Below, in pieces: positions 11,098 through 22,881 of a stretch of DNA of 42,774 nucleotides. Each line of letters opens with the position of its first letter. Position 1 is the first letter of the stretch. The notes under the pieces are model-generated. The model was not told the origin of the DNA and made no database searches. It saw only the letters and a program-made list of their open reading frames with translations. A program made the translations under genes and the position numbers. Source of the stretch: Intoshia linei (lineage: Eukaryota; Orthonectida; Rhopaluridae); contig LWCA01000187.1 of NCBI GenBank assembly GCA_001642005.1, forward strand, positions 1-42,774, read 5' to 3'.

Positions 11098-14000
11098 ATG
11101 ACAAACATGTGCCCAAAATACATTTGTAATTTTGAAAACTTAAAAGAAGGGAATCCCGAAAAGTGGTTGCATAGCCTTTGGTAACTTTAATAAAATATAT
11201 ATTTTTTGAATCATTTTAGGCAAGTGCAAAATGCAATTATGTGCAATGAGTACAATGTTAGAAACTTGGTAAACTCGGATATGATTGTTAGGTATTATAT
11301 CAGTGATTCCTTTTGAGTCGGAGAAGGGGTTTTAGAAAAACATTAATTTTGTTTCAAATCTAAACTACAATAGAATAAAAATTAATTCTCTAAATTGATG
11401 TATCTTATTATTCAGTTGTTACCATAGATCGGTGGTTCCCAAACCGTGCGCCGTATAATAAGTATTGTAAATATATTTATTTGTACTTGAATTAATGTTA
11501 GTGTTGTATTTATGTTTTGTTTATTCCTTAATTTATAAATTTCAACTTATGTTTGTTTAAGATAAACAAATCACCAAACGTTTTATAGTCATTTTGATAA
11601 TGTTTAAACATTTTGGTGCATATTTTTTTAGTGGGCTACCCAGCAAAACCGAGTTAAATTTTTCGTGCAAATATTTCAAGTGTTAAGAAATTTTTTACTT
11701 ATATAACAATAATAATACTATATTATTATTATACATTATATTTGTTATTACTATCAGTTCTAAATTTAAAAATATTTGGTATATTTGGTATATTTTCTTT
11801 ATTCTTAATGCTACTGTTTATGGAACTGTCATGTTATGGTTTTATCAACTTTCTATGTTTTTTTTGTGAGGCAATATCTATTCCTAGACCAAGAAAAATT
11901 TTTTGGAATACAATCATTATAATGATTTGTATAGATATTTTTTTTAATTATCCAACTCGTTTGATTTTAAAAAAAAAAAACAATTGAAGTTTTTGACCCG
12001 TAGGATGTGAGTTTAGGAGGTTGAAATTTATTTTGCTAACACCCCGGAAAAAACTGTAATTGAAATATGGACTTTATAAAATTTTAAGACTGGTAGTTTT
12101 TGAAATAAACGTGAATACACAGTCTGTGTGATACAGGCACACAAACAAATATTACGTAGCATATTATATAAGTAAAGATTATTGAATTATTATAAATAGT
12201 TAACTAATATAATAGTATTTTTAGGATAATTGAAATTTTTAATTTTCCGGAAGCATCTATCAAAATAAAAACATGCATTTGCTATATATTTACTGTCGTT
12301 TATAAAACCAATTACAATTCTCTATCTGACAATGTAAAAAATTTATTAAGTGAAAATTTCATATCTACAGTTTCCTCATATTGGTTAATACAGGATGATA
12401 AACTGACACTTTCTATATTATATCTTATAAATGCAATTACTGGTATTACTCAATTGGATTGGAAAAAATATTTTCAAGAAAACAAAGAAATTCTTTCACG
12501 TTTAAAAAAATTTTTGTATATAAGAAACTTTAAAAATGAATGTTTCGTTATACCAAAGGTTTTTGATACACTTTCTACAATTTTACACGACGTAGAAATG
12601 GTTGAAGTAATTTTTTTAATTATAATTTGGTTTAATTTCACATTTTTTGTTATTAATGGCATATAATCCACGATTATATATTGATAAGTAGAGAATCCTA
12701 CGAGAGATATTCCAGTGTCGTGTTAACCCCGGATAAGACAGAAATACGTTTGACTGCGGAAAAACCATTTTTTCAGAATTGAAACGGTCTGAATTAAACA
12801 TTAAAAAGCATTTTATTCCTTAAAACTGATTTTGGTGTATTAATACGAAGTGTACAGGGGTTGATGAGGTTGATGTCCATGTGTAATGTAAGTACAGTCT
12901 AAGTCAGGTGTCGCAACCTTTTGCGTCTCATGGGCCACTATTTTTTATCAAAAATTTACAAAAATTGAAAATTTACACATGATACATTTCTATGTTAACG
13001 GAAGATAAACGGTTTTAGTATATTCAACAAAATAATATCCAAGCAATATGAAAATTCAGAATTAAAATGATTATCATGAATCAATTATAACTTTCTACTT
13101 AGAAAATGTTAAAAGTCCACAAATTTAGAAATAAATAATTTACATATTTACTCAAAGGGCCACCAAAATTATTGTGTGGGGCACTGGTTGCCGAGTCCTG
13201 GTCTAAGTCCTTATTAACAGAATTTATGTTTACTTAAAGAATTTGTATTAACCAAAAATTCCGTTAATAAAAATGTTATCAATAAAGCTCTATAATTTAT
13301 TTTTAATTACTATCATAAATAAAAACTTACTTGCTCATTTTATTTTTTTACTAATTTGAAGTCGATTTATTAATATTTTTATCAAATGTTTCATGAAACC
13401 CGTTGAGAATGGTTGGTATATAGTACTTCGTCATATATTATTCAAGTACTCATAATAACAAGAAATATGGCCATTTAATGGTTTTTATTTATAAAAAATT
13501 AATTTTCGTTAACAAGTGTGTTACTGTGGGAAAAATTCTCGTTAATAAGGACTTAGAGTCTAAGAAAGTGGTCTCCAGGAAATTATAAGTGGTACACAAG
13601 AAAAATTTAAATAAAATAAAAATAATTTTTTTTTTTTAAATAATATTAAATTTAATATTATTCATTATCGATCATTTATGATTATTATTAGTGAACGTAA
13701 ACATCATTTTATAAAAATGAAGTAACAATTTACTGAATAACGTGAATAATTTTCACGTGCGTTACATTTAATCTATGTAACGATTTAACTTAGTTCGATA
13801 GTCGTTCCCAGAATCGAACCTAGAAAGCTCGTGGCTATTCCTAAAATGAAAAATAGCTTTTAAAAAAATTTGTAAACGAATTATAATGTCATATAACCCT
13901 ATCCACCTTTCAACACTCTTGAGTTGACATTTTAAATTTAACACACAAATTAGTTGATATTTAATGCATAATTTAGTAAATTATAGCCTCATTTTAAAAA

Positions 14001-17000
14001 ATTTTAATTGAGATCCTTTGGTAGAAAAGGTCTCGGATACAGTATATTCGACACTGGTAGTTCACCATAATTGTGTTTGAAAGTAATAATTTTTTTAATT
14101 ACGTCATTGAAGCTATCATGTCAAAATTAATGTAAAATTTTCGAATTTAGGACAAATATATAATAAAAAAATGTAAATATTACCTTAGTGACGTGTTCAG
14201 GATTAAGGGGATTTTTTTTTTAAAAATAATGTGGTCCACACACATTTATTTTTGTGACAAGTGGTCCATGGTGGATAAAGTTTGGGGACCACTGGTCTAA
14301 GACTTAGAATGTATATCGAAAATACAATACAATACCAGTCATAATGTACGCAGGCCGTGGAGTTGGAGTTGAAATTTTGTGATTATATTAACTGGAATAA
14401 GCTCTATCAGAATAATTTTTTTTTTTTTAATTTACGGATTTTTAATTATTTTACATTTTTTGTTTCAATAAAATATTTCGGAAAAAAATATATGAATACT
14501 ACAATGCTTTTTTAACCTTGAAGGCGTCACTTATTCAGATTGAAATTTTTTATGTGTATTAACAGGATACAACTGTACCACCTGTAAATTTTTCTAAATT
14601 CTAGGGCTGTTTTCATTAAAAAAAGAAGGGTAATTTTGGGTTTTGGCTCTGAACATATGAGTTTGAGAGGTTAAAATTTATTTTTCTAACACTACCGGAA
14701 AATACTGTAATTGAAATGTGGACTTTATAAAATTATAAGACTGGTAGTTATTAAAATAAACGATAACACACACACTAACAATTAATACTAACAAACAAAT
14801 ATTGTATAGCATATTATATAAGTAAGGATTTCGATAACCAATGCGATTTCCAACGGTTATTTTTAATTTATAGATAATAACGATTATATTCATAGAAGTC
14901 CTATTTTTTAAACTTTTTGATAGGGCCTACAAATTCAATCTGGTCCGAGCCTACTGTGGCTCTCCACGGTCCTGAATGTACGTATCGTTATGAAATAAGA
15001 CATTTATGAGATATGGACTTGTAAGAATTGGAGAATGCCGGTCATAAAAAGTCCATTGTGTAATTCAAAATCTTTTTAGACGGTTTAAATTTGTATGTAT
15101 CCCGGTTTTCCTAAATGTGAATAAAATGTGAAGAAAATTTAATATTTTTATATCGGACCAGTATGATACTGAAACGGCAATTGCTTTAAAAATATCTGAA
15201 TCAAATATTGTTATTTATATTACATTAATAACATTTGATTAACTAAAAAATCAATTTAGTACTTTATATCCACTGATATATGGGAAGATTATATATTGTT
15301 AAAGATTTTTGAATATACTTTCTCAGAAAAAATAAATGTATTTTTATAATTTTAAGACGTCAATTATTATAGTATCAAATTGCTGCTTTGAATTTATTAA
15401 GCATCTTGGTTCAAGAACATAGTCATGTAGTGTATATGATGATGAAAAGTAGTTTTTGTGTATATTTTTAACTCAATTTTAGTAACTGTGGCTAAAAGGT
15501 TTTGTACTGAAATTTTGATATATAATACTCGAGAACACGTGAATAAGGATGTGCAAGTTCGGTCGTGTATAATGTAATATATTTTTAACTGTATCGACAC
15601 CACATTTATTTATATTATAAACTATTAGACTGGCTCATTTTTACATGGCTATTTCTAATAGACAACTTTATAATTTGACCATATGCTATGTAATTATACT
15701 TTTTATTAAATATAATTGAAATCAGACCATTCCTGCTTTATGTCGGATGTGTAATATTAAATATGATGCGGTTGTCAGAATTCTAGCTGGAAGCATTTTA
15801 CATTTACTTTTGAAAAATAATCAAGAATTGTGTATTCACACTTATCAAATCGAAAATATAGCCCAAACGTTGATTCAAATAATTTCCACGTCGACACCTA
15901 TCGATGAATCTGATAATCTAACGAATGTATATGGTAATAACCATTTTACACGATACTAACTTAACTGATATGTACTTGGTACAAACAGTAGCTAGCTCTG
16001 TGAGGGTCGCCTTTTTAATTCACCAAAAAATTAAATTTAATCAAAAATATTACATGGACATGTCACAATACCAAATAGCAATTAATTAGGTTTTGTATAT
16101 TTTAACTATTCCATATTTTAAATATCTACGTCACAATATATTTGTTTGGTGATTGTTTACCTCATGTGAGTATTTACGTGTTAAAACAGTGATTCTCAAT
16201 CTTTTGCATCTTGGGACCCATTATGAACATCTAAAAATTTCGCGACCATTTCTATCACGAAAAACCAAAAATTTCACAAGACTTCACTGAGACTTGTATT
16301 TAACAAGGGTGGTCGATTTGCTGGTTTTTATTACCAGCAAAAACAATGCTGGTATCTTTGCTGATACCAACAAATATTTTTAAATATATTAAGATATTTA
16401 TAAATGACTAATTTGTAAAATGTAAATTGAATATAATAACTAGGGTTTAACTTTTTAGTGTGATTCTATTGTGTGAGTCTATTTAATCATTAAAATTTTA
16501 AGATCAACCTGACACATTCAAAAAAACGTGGAATCGTTTTCTTGTAAAAAATAATCAGAAAACGAGTCTCACAAATTTTAAATATTTAGAATTAAGTATT
16601 CGGAAAAACGGATTTTTCCTTCATGGTTGCTAAAATTTTGGATTTTTAGTTTGTGGTTATATTAAGAGTGTTTTCTCGTAAGGTGTGGTAAAATCGAAGT
16701 TTAGAAAAAAAATGTAGAAAAAGAGATTTTGCCTCAACTTAAGGTTTAAAGGTTTGTAAAATTCGATTTTTTTTGGGGTTGGATGAAAAGTTTTTTTGTA
16801 AAATCGTAATAAGGTCTTGTTTTATTTTAAATAAAGGGCTTGAAATGGTATTTATTAAATATTATTAAATTTTATTAATTATGGAATAAAAGTGGGATTT
16901 ATAAAATAATAATTTAGCGGTTATCTAGGTTGTGGGAAAAAATCTCAACATCTGACAACTCTGCAATAATTTATTTCACAAAAATAGACTAATTTTTTAA

Positions 17001-20000
17001 TTTTGCTGGTAATAAAACCAGAATGCTGGTAACCCCTTTGGTAATTAAGGATTTCCTGGGAAATTTCAATTCTTTTAATTTCATTAATATGCATATTTAT
17101 ATATAAAATTAGATATTATGATGTTAATTGAAAATATTTGTATAGTAAATGAATTTTTTGTTAAAAATTATAAGAAATGGTAAATTCAACTAATAAGAAA
17201 ATCGCTTCAAATTTATTTTCACAGCGTTAATTGAAAATTAACACAAATAAAATACAGCATTAATCGAATTTCGCGTTAATCGAGGGAAACCTGTAATTAT
17301 ACATGTATTTCGAACAAAATCATACTTTCAACTACAATATATTCAAAGTTTAAAAAAATTTATATCGAATTTAGTGAATGTCATAGTTTTTTCCAGTAGT
17401 ATAGTACATTGTTTTAGGATCCAATAGTTAATAAGGTTGGCGACCCTAAAATTTACGATTTAAGATTTATTAAAGTCACCTTCAACGTGATAATAGCCAC
17501 ATGGGTAATAAATTTGGGGTAATTAATGAATTTTGATCTATTAAATTACACTTAAATGTGTACTACACTGGAATGTTTGTAAGCACTCCATACTAAGGTG
17601 AAATTGTTTGAAAAAAGAACTGTGAAATTGCGTCGATTGTGGCTATTTTCTGAAACTGCTACAAAAGATGACTTTAGATTTGGCTAATATTACGTTTAAA
17701 GTGATTTTTTTAGTGCGCAATATGCAACTGTTAAGAAATACTTATATATTTAGGATATTCTGATTTAATTGTCCAGAATGCATTTAACATTTTGTCATCT
17801 TTGACGGACACTGAAGAATCTATTAGAACCTCGGTATTTTACATGTATTTTTGCTTAATACGGTTTGTGATAGTACCATTTACATTACTATTCACTGTCA
17901 TCATAATTTTTTTTTTAATTTTTGGATTATTAATTATTTCACATTTTTTGATTTACATTGTTAATAAAATATTTCGGAAAAAATATATGAATACTAAAAT
18001 GCTTTTTTGACCGTGAAGTCGTCACTTATTCAGATTTAAATTTTTTGTTTTTAACACGATACAACTGTACCACCTGTAATTTTGTTCTTGTTCTGTAAGT
18101 TCTAGGATGTTTTCATTAAAAAAAAAGGGTCATTTGGGGTTTTGGCCCTGAAGATATAATTTTTTTAAATTTAAATTTATGATAATGTTTATGATTTTAA
18201 AATCCGTATCAGCGTATTTATTTTTTTAAATTCTCCATCTCGTTTGATTTTTAAAAAAAAGGACAATTGGCGTTTTTGACCCATAAGATGTGATTTTGGG
18301 AGGTTGAACTTTAGTTTGCGAACACCCCCGGAAAAACTGTAATTGAAATGTGGACTTTATAAAATTCTAAGACGGGTATTTATTTAAATAAAATTGAACA
18401 CACACATACGCACACACAAACAAAAATTGCGTAGCATATTATATAAGTAAAGATAACAAAACTTCACTGTTAGCCACTTGTCATATTTATTAATCGCCAG
18501 ACTTGATAACAAAATACCTGAGTGTACACTACATTGTAGTGTACTGTAGTACAGTATACATCAAACCAATGAACCGTAATAAGCAATTATACCGATAGTG
18601 CCGTTTCATTTTGACAACGTGTCAATATTAAATTTGAAAAATTGTTCATTTTTACTAATCATTTCTCACTATTTATAAAAATTTAGAATAAGGAATTTGG
18701 GACCAAAAAAAGTGAGATTAATATTTTATGTAAATATTATCAAAAAATGGGCCATAAAAAGAGTATAGAATCATTAATTTTACCATAACACCTGACACGC
18801 CCGTCAATTTATATGACACTATACATATATAAATATATATATATTATTGATACAATTAGATAATTGCTTTTAAAAACGATTTACCTATATTAAACAAACA
18901 CATAATAAAACATTTAAAATCAAATAATTGGGGCATTAGAATAGCCTGCACATATTTTTTAATTTCTTTATCTCGTTCTCCGATACTTTTAAGGAAATTT
19001 TTTATAGATAATGAATATGCAACAATATTCATGGAGGTAAAACTTGATAATTTTAATTTAACATACAATGTATACAGAACATTAAAGAAAAGTATCCATA
19101 TAATCTAAGAAAATTGAGCCTTTGTTGTCTCTGTAATCTAGTCCTGCATTTATCGTACCTTCGACATGTACAATAGAAATGAGTGGAAAAATAACATTTT
19201 TAAAATTAGAAATTTTTGGACCCGAATTTACAATTTATTCAATCAATTACAGCAATATTAGTGCGTGAGGATGACAATTTGAAATTTCATGCATTATGGA
19301 TTTTGATGGTAAATTTGTGTTATTTTCAAGATTACAATTTAATTTCAGAACTTAATGCACACTGCAACTGAACAAGTAAAAATTTATTTTGTAAATACCG
19401 TTGGATTGAAATATTTTATGGATATTATAATGGGGGATTACAATACAATGATACAAGAAAAAACAATAGCCCTCTTGATAAATGTATACAACTGTTGTGT
19501 TGAAGTGGGTGTTTAAATATAAACTACTATTAATTTTTTTTACATGTCATATTATTCGTTTATTTTTAGGGATGGAAATTACAAGAATTTCAAAATTATT
19601 TCAATCAATTTATTAACATAGCTGTTAGTCATTTCAAATTTCAAGAAGACGACGATTCGTTGCATGTGCCAGTTTTTATCATTTATATAGATATTAATCA
19701 TGAATTTAGATGATGTTATTTTTGTCAACTTTTTGCAATATTTCCCCTTGCCGAAAAACTATTTTTCAAAGTTGTGATATTTTAGAAGCAATTGAAACTA
19801 ACTTGGTAAACTTACTTTTTATTCATACTTATCACTAGTGTTGCCCGGTCAGAAGAAAATTGTAGCCCCCTGTAAAAATTTTTAAAAAATTGGACATATA
19901 CATTGCTTAATCGATCGGTCATTATCTAAAAATTGAAAATAACCAATTGGTCTGTTAATAGAACATTTTATTATACGATAATGTTGGTATAGTTAATCAA

Positions 20001-21565
20001 TTTTTCAACATTACCTATTAATAAATTTAATTAGTAGACCCCTCAAGATTGTAGGTTAGGGCCATATGGCCTTAGCCCACCTCCACGGCCCTGCGTGTAA
20101 GCACTGTCAAGCGCCGTGAAACATGTAAAAAATAGAAATCAAGTTTGATTTTTAATTTTTCTTAAATTGTAGCAGATCGGTAAAATTCATTTTAGATTAA
20201 GTTTGACTTCAAACGGTTGGGAATCATCTTTGAATAAAACGATTAAGATTAATTTAGAGAAATGAAAAATGCATGAATATTAGCATAGCGTGTATACGTA
20301 ATTTGGCACGTGATTGCACAAGATGTATGTTTGAATTTTATAATTATTTTCTGTGAACGGTGTATTTAAATAAATATGTACATTGTACACCAACGATTCA
20401 TAGAAGTTCAGTATCCTATAAATGTTATAATAAAATGTAGACATTCAATGCACATTTTTTTTTGAAATTGTAGGATCAATATTTACATTTTCAATATTTA
20501 TTTTTTTCAATCGAAATATTTGAAAAATATTGGTTGATAATATATTAAAAGTTATTTTTCACCCGGGAATGCTTAGATTTCTGGAATTGAAATTTTGTAT
20601 TTATATCAACCGGAATAAGCTCTATCAGAATAATATTTTTATTGAATTTTCGAACCGTTAATTATTTCACATTTAATGTTTTAATAAAATATTTACGGAA
20701 AAAAATATATGAATACTAAAATGCTTTTTTGACCGTGAAGTCGTCACTTATTCAGATTTAAATTTTTTGTTATTAACATAATACAACTGTACACCTGCAA
20801 AATTTTTTAAATCTTAGGGTTGTTTCTATAAAAAAAGGGGTCATTTGTGGTTTTAGCCCTGAAGATATAATTAATTTAAATTTAAATTTATAATAATGTT
20901 TATGATTTTAAAATCCGTATCAACATATATATTTTTTAAATTCTCCAACTCGTTTGATTTTCAAAAAAAAGGGACAATTGAGGTTTTTGACCCGTAAGAT
21001 GTGAGTTTGGAAGGTTGAAATGTATCTTATTATTCCTCACGGAAAAAACTGTATTTGAAATGTGGAATTTATAAAATTCTAAGACTGGTAGTTATTGAAA
21101 TAAAGTAGAACACACACACAAACAAATATTGCGTAGCATATTATGTAAGTAAGGATATGTATTCCCACTTAATCTTGGAGTAACCATACCATATTGATAC
21201 CAGGGGTTCCCACTTTTTTCACGGTGGACCGGTAATAAATTATAAAACTATCGCGGACTATTAAATTGAAATTACTATGCAACATTAAAAAAAATTTGAT
21301 AAAAAACGTAATAAATTGACTATTAATTAATAAAAATGATTTTTTGGATCAGTACTGTCCAGCATTTGGAAAACGCGGATCTATACTATCAAGTATTTAC
21401 CTAATAAACTGTGAATCGTTGGTGTGTTGTTTATACTTTTTAGGTGACATACAGGCTTTGAAAAATAACAATATAATAAGTACAATGAAAGGCATCCTCA
21501 ACGAAGACGTGAATGGCAATAGCAAAAATATGTATACATTCTTTATAAATGTCAATATATTTTAG
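11098..21565 (+). CDS. ARMC8: ARMC8, armadillo-repeat subunit of the GID/CTLH ubiquitin ligase
   Basis: ARMC8 is a scaffold subunit of the CTLH (GID) E3 ligase, built of armadillo repeats. Exons: 11098-11180, 11220-11291, 12225-12606, 15162-15209, 15260-15337, 15373-15457, 15483-15573, 15629-15689, 15726-15933, 17754-17833, 18860-19036, 19078-19167, 19210-19308, 19349-19504, 19570-19665, 19710-19805, 21353-21565. Every junction is GT-AG and in phase. The result is 704 residues against about 670 in vertebrates. Resemblance to remembered vertebrate ARMC8 runs the whole length: GNPEKWLHSLWQVQNAIM at the start, TIPALCRMCN, FLISLSRS then FIDNEYATIF, CLCNLVLHLS, ALWILMNLMHTATEQVKI, and DIQALKNNNIISTMKGIL near the end. 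Five introns (933-2555 bp) carry repeats; the other eleven are 25-55 bp. Least sure are exon 4 and the uninterrupted reading of the last exon. Confidence 0.88.
11935..12181 (+). repeat. Repeat family A copy (ARMC8 intron 2)
   Basis: Right-hand third of the family: CCAACTCGTTTGATTTT, TTTTTGACCCGTAGGATGTG, GTAGCATATTATATAAGTAA. The left part is not recognisable beyond about 11935. Confidence 0.7.
12905..13200. mobile_element. hAT MITE with perfect 8-bp target duplication
   Basis: A 296-bp element whose left end CAGGTGTCGCAACC pairs with the right end (complement CAGGACTCGGCAACC). It is flanked by an identical 8-bp duplication, GTCTAAGT, at 12897-12904 and 13201-13208. Eight-bp duplications and CAG ends are the hAT hallmark. 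No coding capacity. It has split the left end of the inverted-repeat element at 13203-13556. Lies in ARMC8 intron 3. Confidence 0.92.
13203..13556. mobile_element. Inverted-repeat MITE (element D) split by a hAT MITE
   Basis: CTAAGTCCTTATTAAC at 13203-13218 is a perfect inverted repeat of GTTAATAAGGACTTAG at 13541-13556. Subterminal copies of the same theme (ATTCCGTTAATAA, TTTTCGTTAACAA) lie inside. Its outermost left bases (ACAGTCTAAG near 12894) are separated from the rest by the hAT insertion at 12905-13200. Superfamily not determined; the ends are loosely like mariner/pogo MITEs. Confidence 0.75.
13566..14294. mobile_element. Second hAT MITE with 8-bp target duplication
   Basis: Flanked by identical GTCTAAGA at 13558-13565 and 14295-14302. 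The right end, read inward, is CAGTGGTCCCCAAAC; the left end AAGTGGTCTCCAGG is a decayed version. Internal GTGGTCCACA and GTGGTCCATGG stretches are typical of such MITEs. It directly follows element D in ARMC8 intron 3. Confidence 0.85.
14370..14830 (+). repeat. Repeat family A copy (ARMC8 intron 3)
   Basis: Starts near AACTGGAATAAGCTCTATCA, continues with ACAATGCTTTTTTAACCTTG and AACTGTACCACCTGTAAAT, and ends GCATATTATATAAGTAAGG. The leftmost block of the family is missing. Confidence 0.75.
14833..14975 (-). repeat. Repeat family C fragment
   Basis: GATAACCAATGCGATTTCC matches the reverse of the middle of the copy at 10105-10395. The forward end GGCTCTCCACGGTCCTG lies close by, so this is a rearranged or nested fragment abutting the family A copy. 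Confidence 0.55.
15966..16070 (+). repeat. Repeat family E copy (ARMC8 intron 9)
   Basis: ACTTGGTACAAACAGTAGCT and AGCTCTGTGAGGGTCGCC align with 22255-22350 and, reversed, with 10799-10860. Confidence 0.5.
16321..17021. mobile_element. Inverted-repeat element enclosing family F sequence
   Basis: CTGGTTTTTATTACCAGC followed by AAAA at 16321-16342 is mirrored by the complement at 17001-17021, with one extra T on the left. Each terminal repeat is itself nearly palindromic (CTGGT...ACCAG). The interior, about 16500-16963, matches the TTGGTAAAAT-rich body and right end (TCTGACAACTCTG) of the hAT-type element at 27622-28806, so it looks nested. In ARMC8 intron 9. A separate hAT-like left end, CAGTGATTCTCAATCTTTTG, lies near 16190. 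Confidence 0.65.
17893..18453 (+). repeat. Repeat family A copy (ARMC8 intron 10)
   Basis: From ATTATTTCACATTTTTTG to GCGTAGCATATTATATAAGT. It contains both the GACCGTGAAGTCGTCACTT and GACCCATAAGATGTGATTTT modules and a CA-rich run (ACACACATACGCACACACA) before the terminus. Confidence 0.78.
19846..20094. repeat. Repeat family C copy (ARMC8 intron 16)
   Basis: Aligns with 10105-10395: GAAAATTGTAGCCCCCTG, AATTGAAAATAACC, CCCTCAAGATTGTAGG, CCATATGGCCTTAGCCC, CTCCACGGCCCTGC. Confidence 0.68.
20457..21157 (+). repeat. Repeat family A copy, nearly full length (ARMC8 intron 16)
   Basis: The most complete plus-strand copy, about 700 bp, with all family landmarks from TTTGAAATTGTAGGATCAAT to GCATATTATGTAAGTAAGG. 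Useful as a reference for the family. Confidence 0.82.
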
Positions 21566-22145
21566 GATTATGGACGTTATATATTCATTAAATTTAAATT
21601 GATATATTCCTTAATTATTTGTTATTAAATCTTTAAATTATTTTTTATCTAAATTAAAATTAATATAGTTAATATTAAATTAAATCTTGATACACTTGAG
21701 GAGTTTATTTCTATTAAATTTTTTCGATATTAATAAATTACGCATCATTTACCAACAGTTTTTGGTTTTCAGTCACCAGGGATGAATGAGCAGTAGGGTG
21801 TTAACTTTTACAATTTTTCTCAATTAAAAAAAAGTATATTTCAGTATCTGGGTTTGTTTCTATGGTTTATTTCTAACAAAATGGTAAAATTTTTTTTAAT
21901 TCAGTTAAGAATAACTTTCGCGCATTTGCAATTTATCAACAATCTTCAAAAATTTTAAATTCAATTAAAATTAGTAAATTACCATCACTATTTGTTTGCC
22001 AGCAGCCCTGGAATCGCGGCACTTGGATTAGTTTCATGTGATTAGATATATACTTGGATTAATAATATATGATTTTATATACCACTCTTCGATTTAGGCT
22101 GTCAAAACATATACACTATAGTCAAAAATTATTATAAAACTTGAT
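21566..22145. other. No gene seen
   Basis: Intergenic A+T-rich sequence downstream of ARMC8. It holds a degenerate duplication around ACCAACAGTTTTTGGTTTTC and a later variant (ACCATCACTATTTGTTTGCC), but no open frame or RNA gene. Confidence 0.5.
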
Positions 22146-22453
22146 CAGTGTTTCTTAACCTTTTTACTTTAGGACACATTTTAATTCTGATAATATAAAT
22201 AAAAATTTGAATGCACCTGGTATCTACTCATAGCTCAATTGTTAAGAATGACTGTTATTTACTTCGTACAAACAGTATCTAGCTCTGTCGAAAACGGACT
22301 TTTTTAATTTCAACAAAAAAATGAATTAAATTATAAAATCCTACATAAAATGCTACTATCGCCCCTAGATGGGAGTACCGCCTATATTAGCTTTATTATT
22401 TATACTTTTAATGTAATATAGGTTCCGCCTGACAAAAATGTTGAGAAACATTG
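22146..22453. mobile_element. hAT-type MITE with a family E segment inside
   Basis: Left end CAGTGTTTCTTAACC and right end TTGAGAAACATTG form imperfect terminal inverted repeats of the common animal hAT MITE type. A family E segment (CTTCGTACAAACAGTATC) lies inside at about 22255-22350. No clean target duplication is visible. Confidence 0.65.
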
Positions 22454-22881
22454 ATCTATACGGTTGAAACTAACATGTTCTTTTTCCCAAATAGGTTCCT
22501 GAAGGGTTAAATTTTCTATACATAATTAAAAAAGTAACCAATTAATTAATATACAAGACATTTAATATACATATTGTACATATTACATTGAAATGTTAAT
22601 ACATGTATATTATTTTACTAGGCATAATGCTGAACAATATTTAATTCTTCAATAAATATTTCTAAAAATAACATTAAATTGAAATATTAAAATTACTAAT
22701 GTATGTTACGACTGTTGGGACTCCAAACATCTTATAGCAAGACTTTAAAATTATACACATGTCACGGACCCTTACTGGAAGATGTGTTTAGTGGTAAATT
22801 TTGAAAATTGAATTAATTTGAAAAACATAAAATGGTATATATCAAGTTTTCTATTTTTCATCGGGACGCCATAATATTTGC

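Noticed and set aside
11742-11987. 81-codon hydrophobic frame
   Set aside because: Begins at TTG in ARMC8 intron 2 and runs into a family A repeat; no conserved residues.
13790-13860. tRNA-like T-arm (CCCAGAATCGAACCTAG)
   Set aside because: The B-box-like GGTTCGATTCT on the minus strand has no matching stems, anticodon arm or acceptor stem; it lies inside a hAT MITE.
17255-17295. pogo/Tigger-like right end (GCGTTAATCGAGGGAAACC)
   Set aside because: Looks like a known type of terminus followed by TA, but no left partner was found, so no element is called.
18856-19068. Minus-strand 70-codon frame with helical, ARM-like appearance
   Set aside because: The plus strand of the same bases is ARMC8 exon 11 (18860-19036) and aligns with the family through FLISLSRS and FIDNEYATIF; the minus frame is its shadow.
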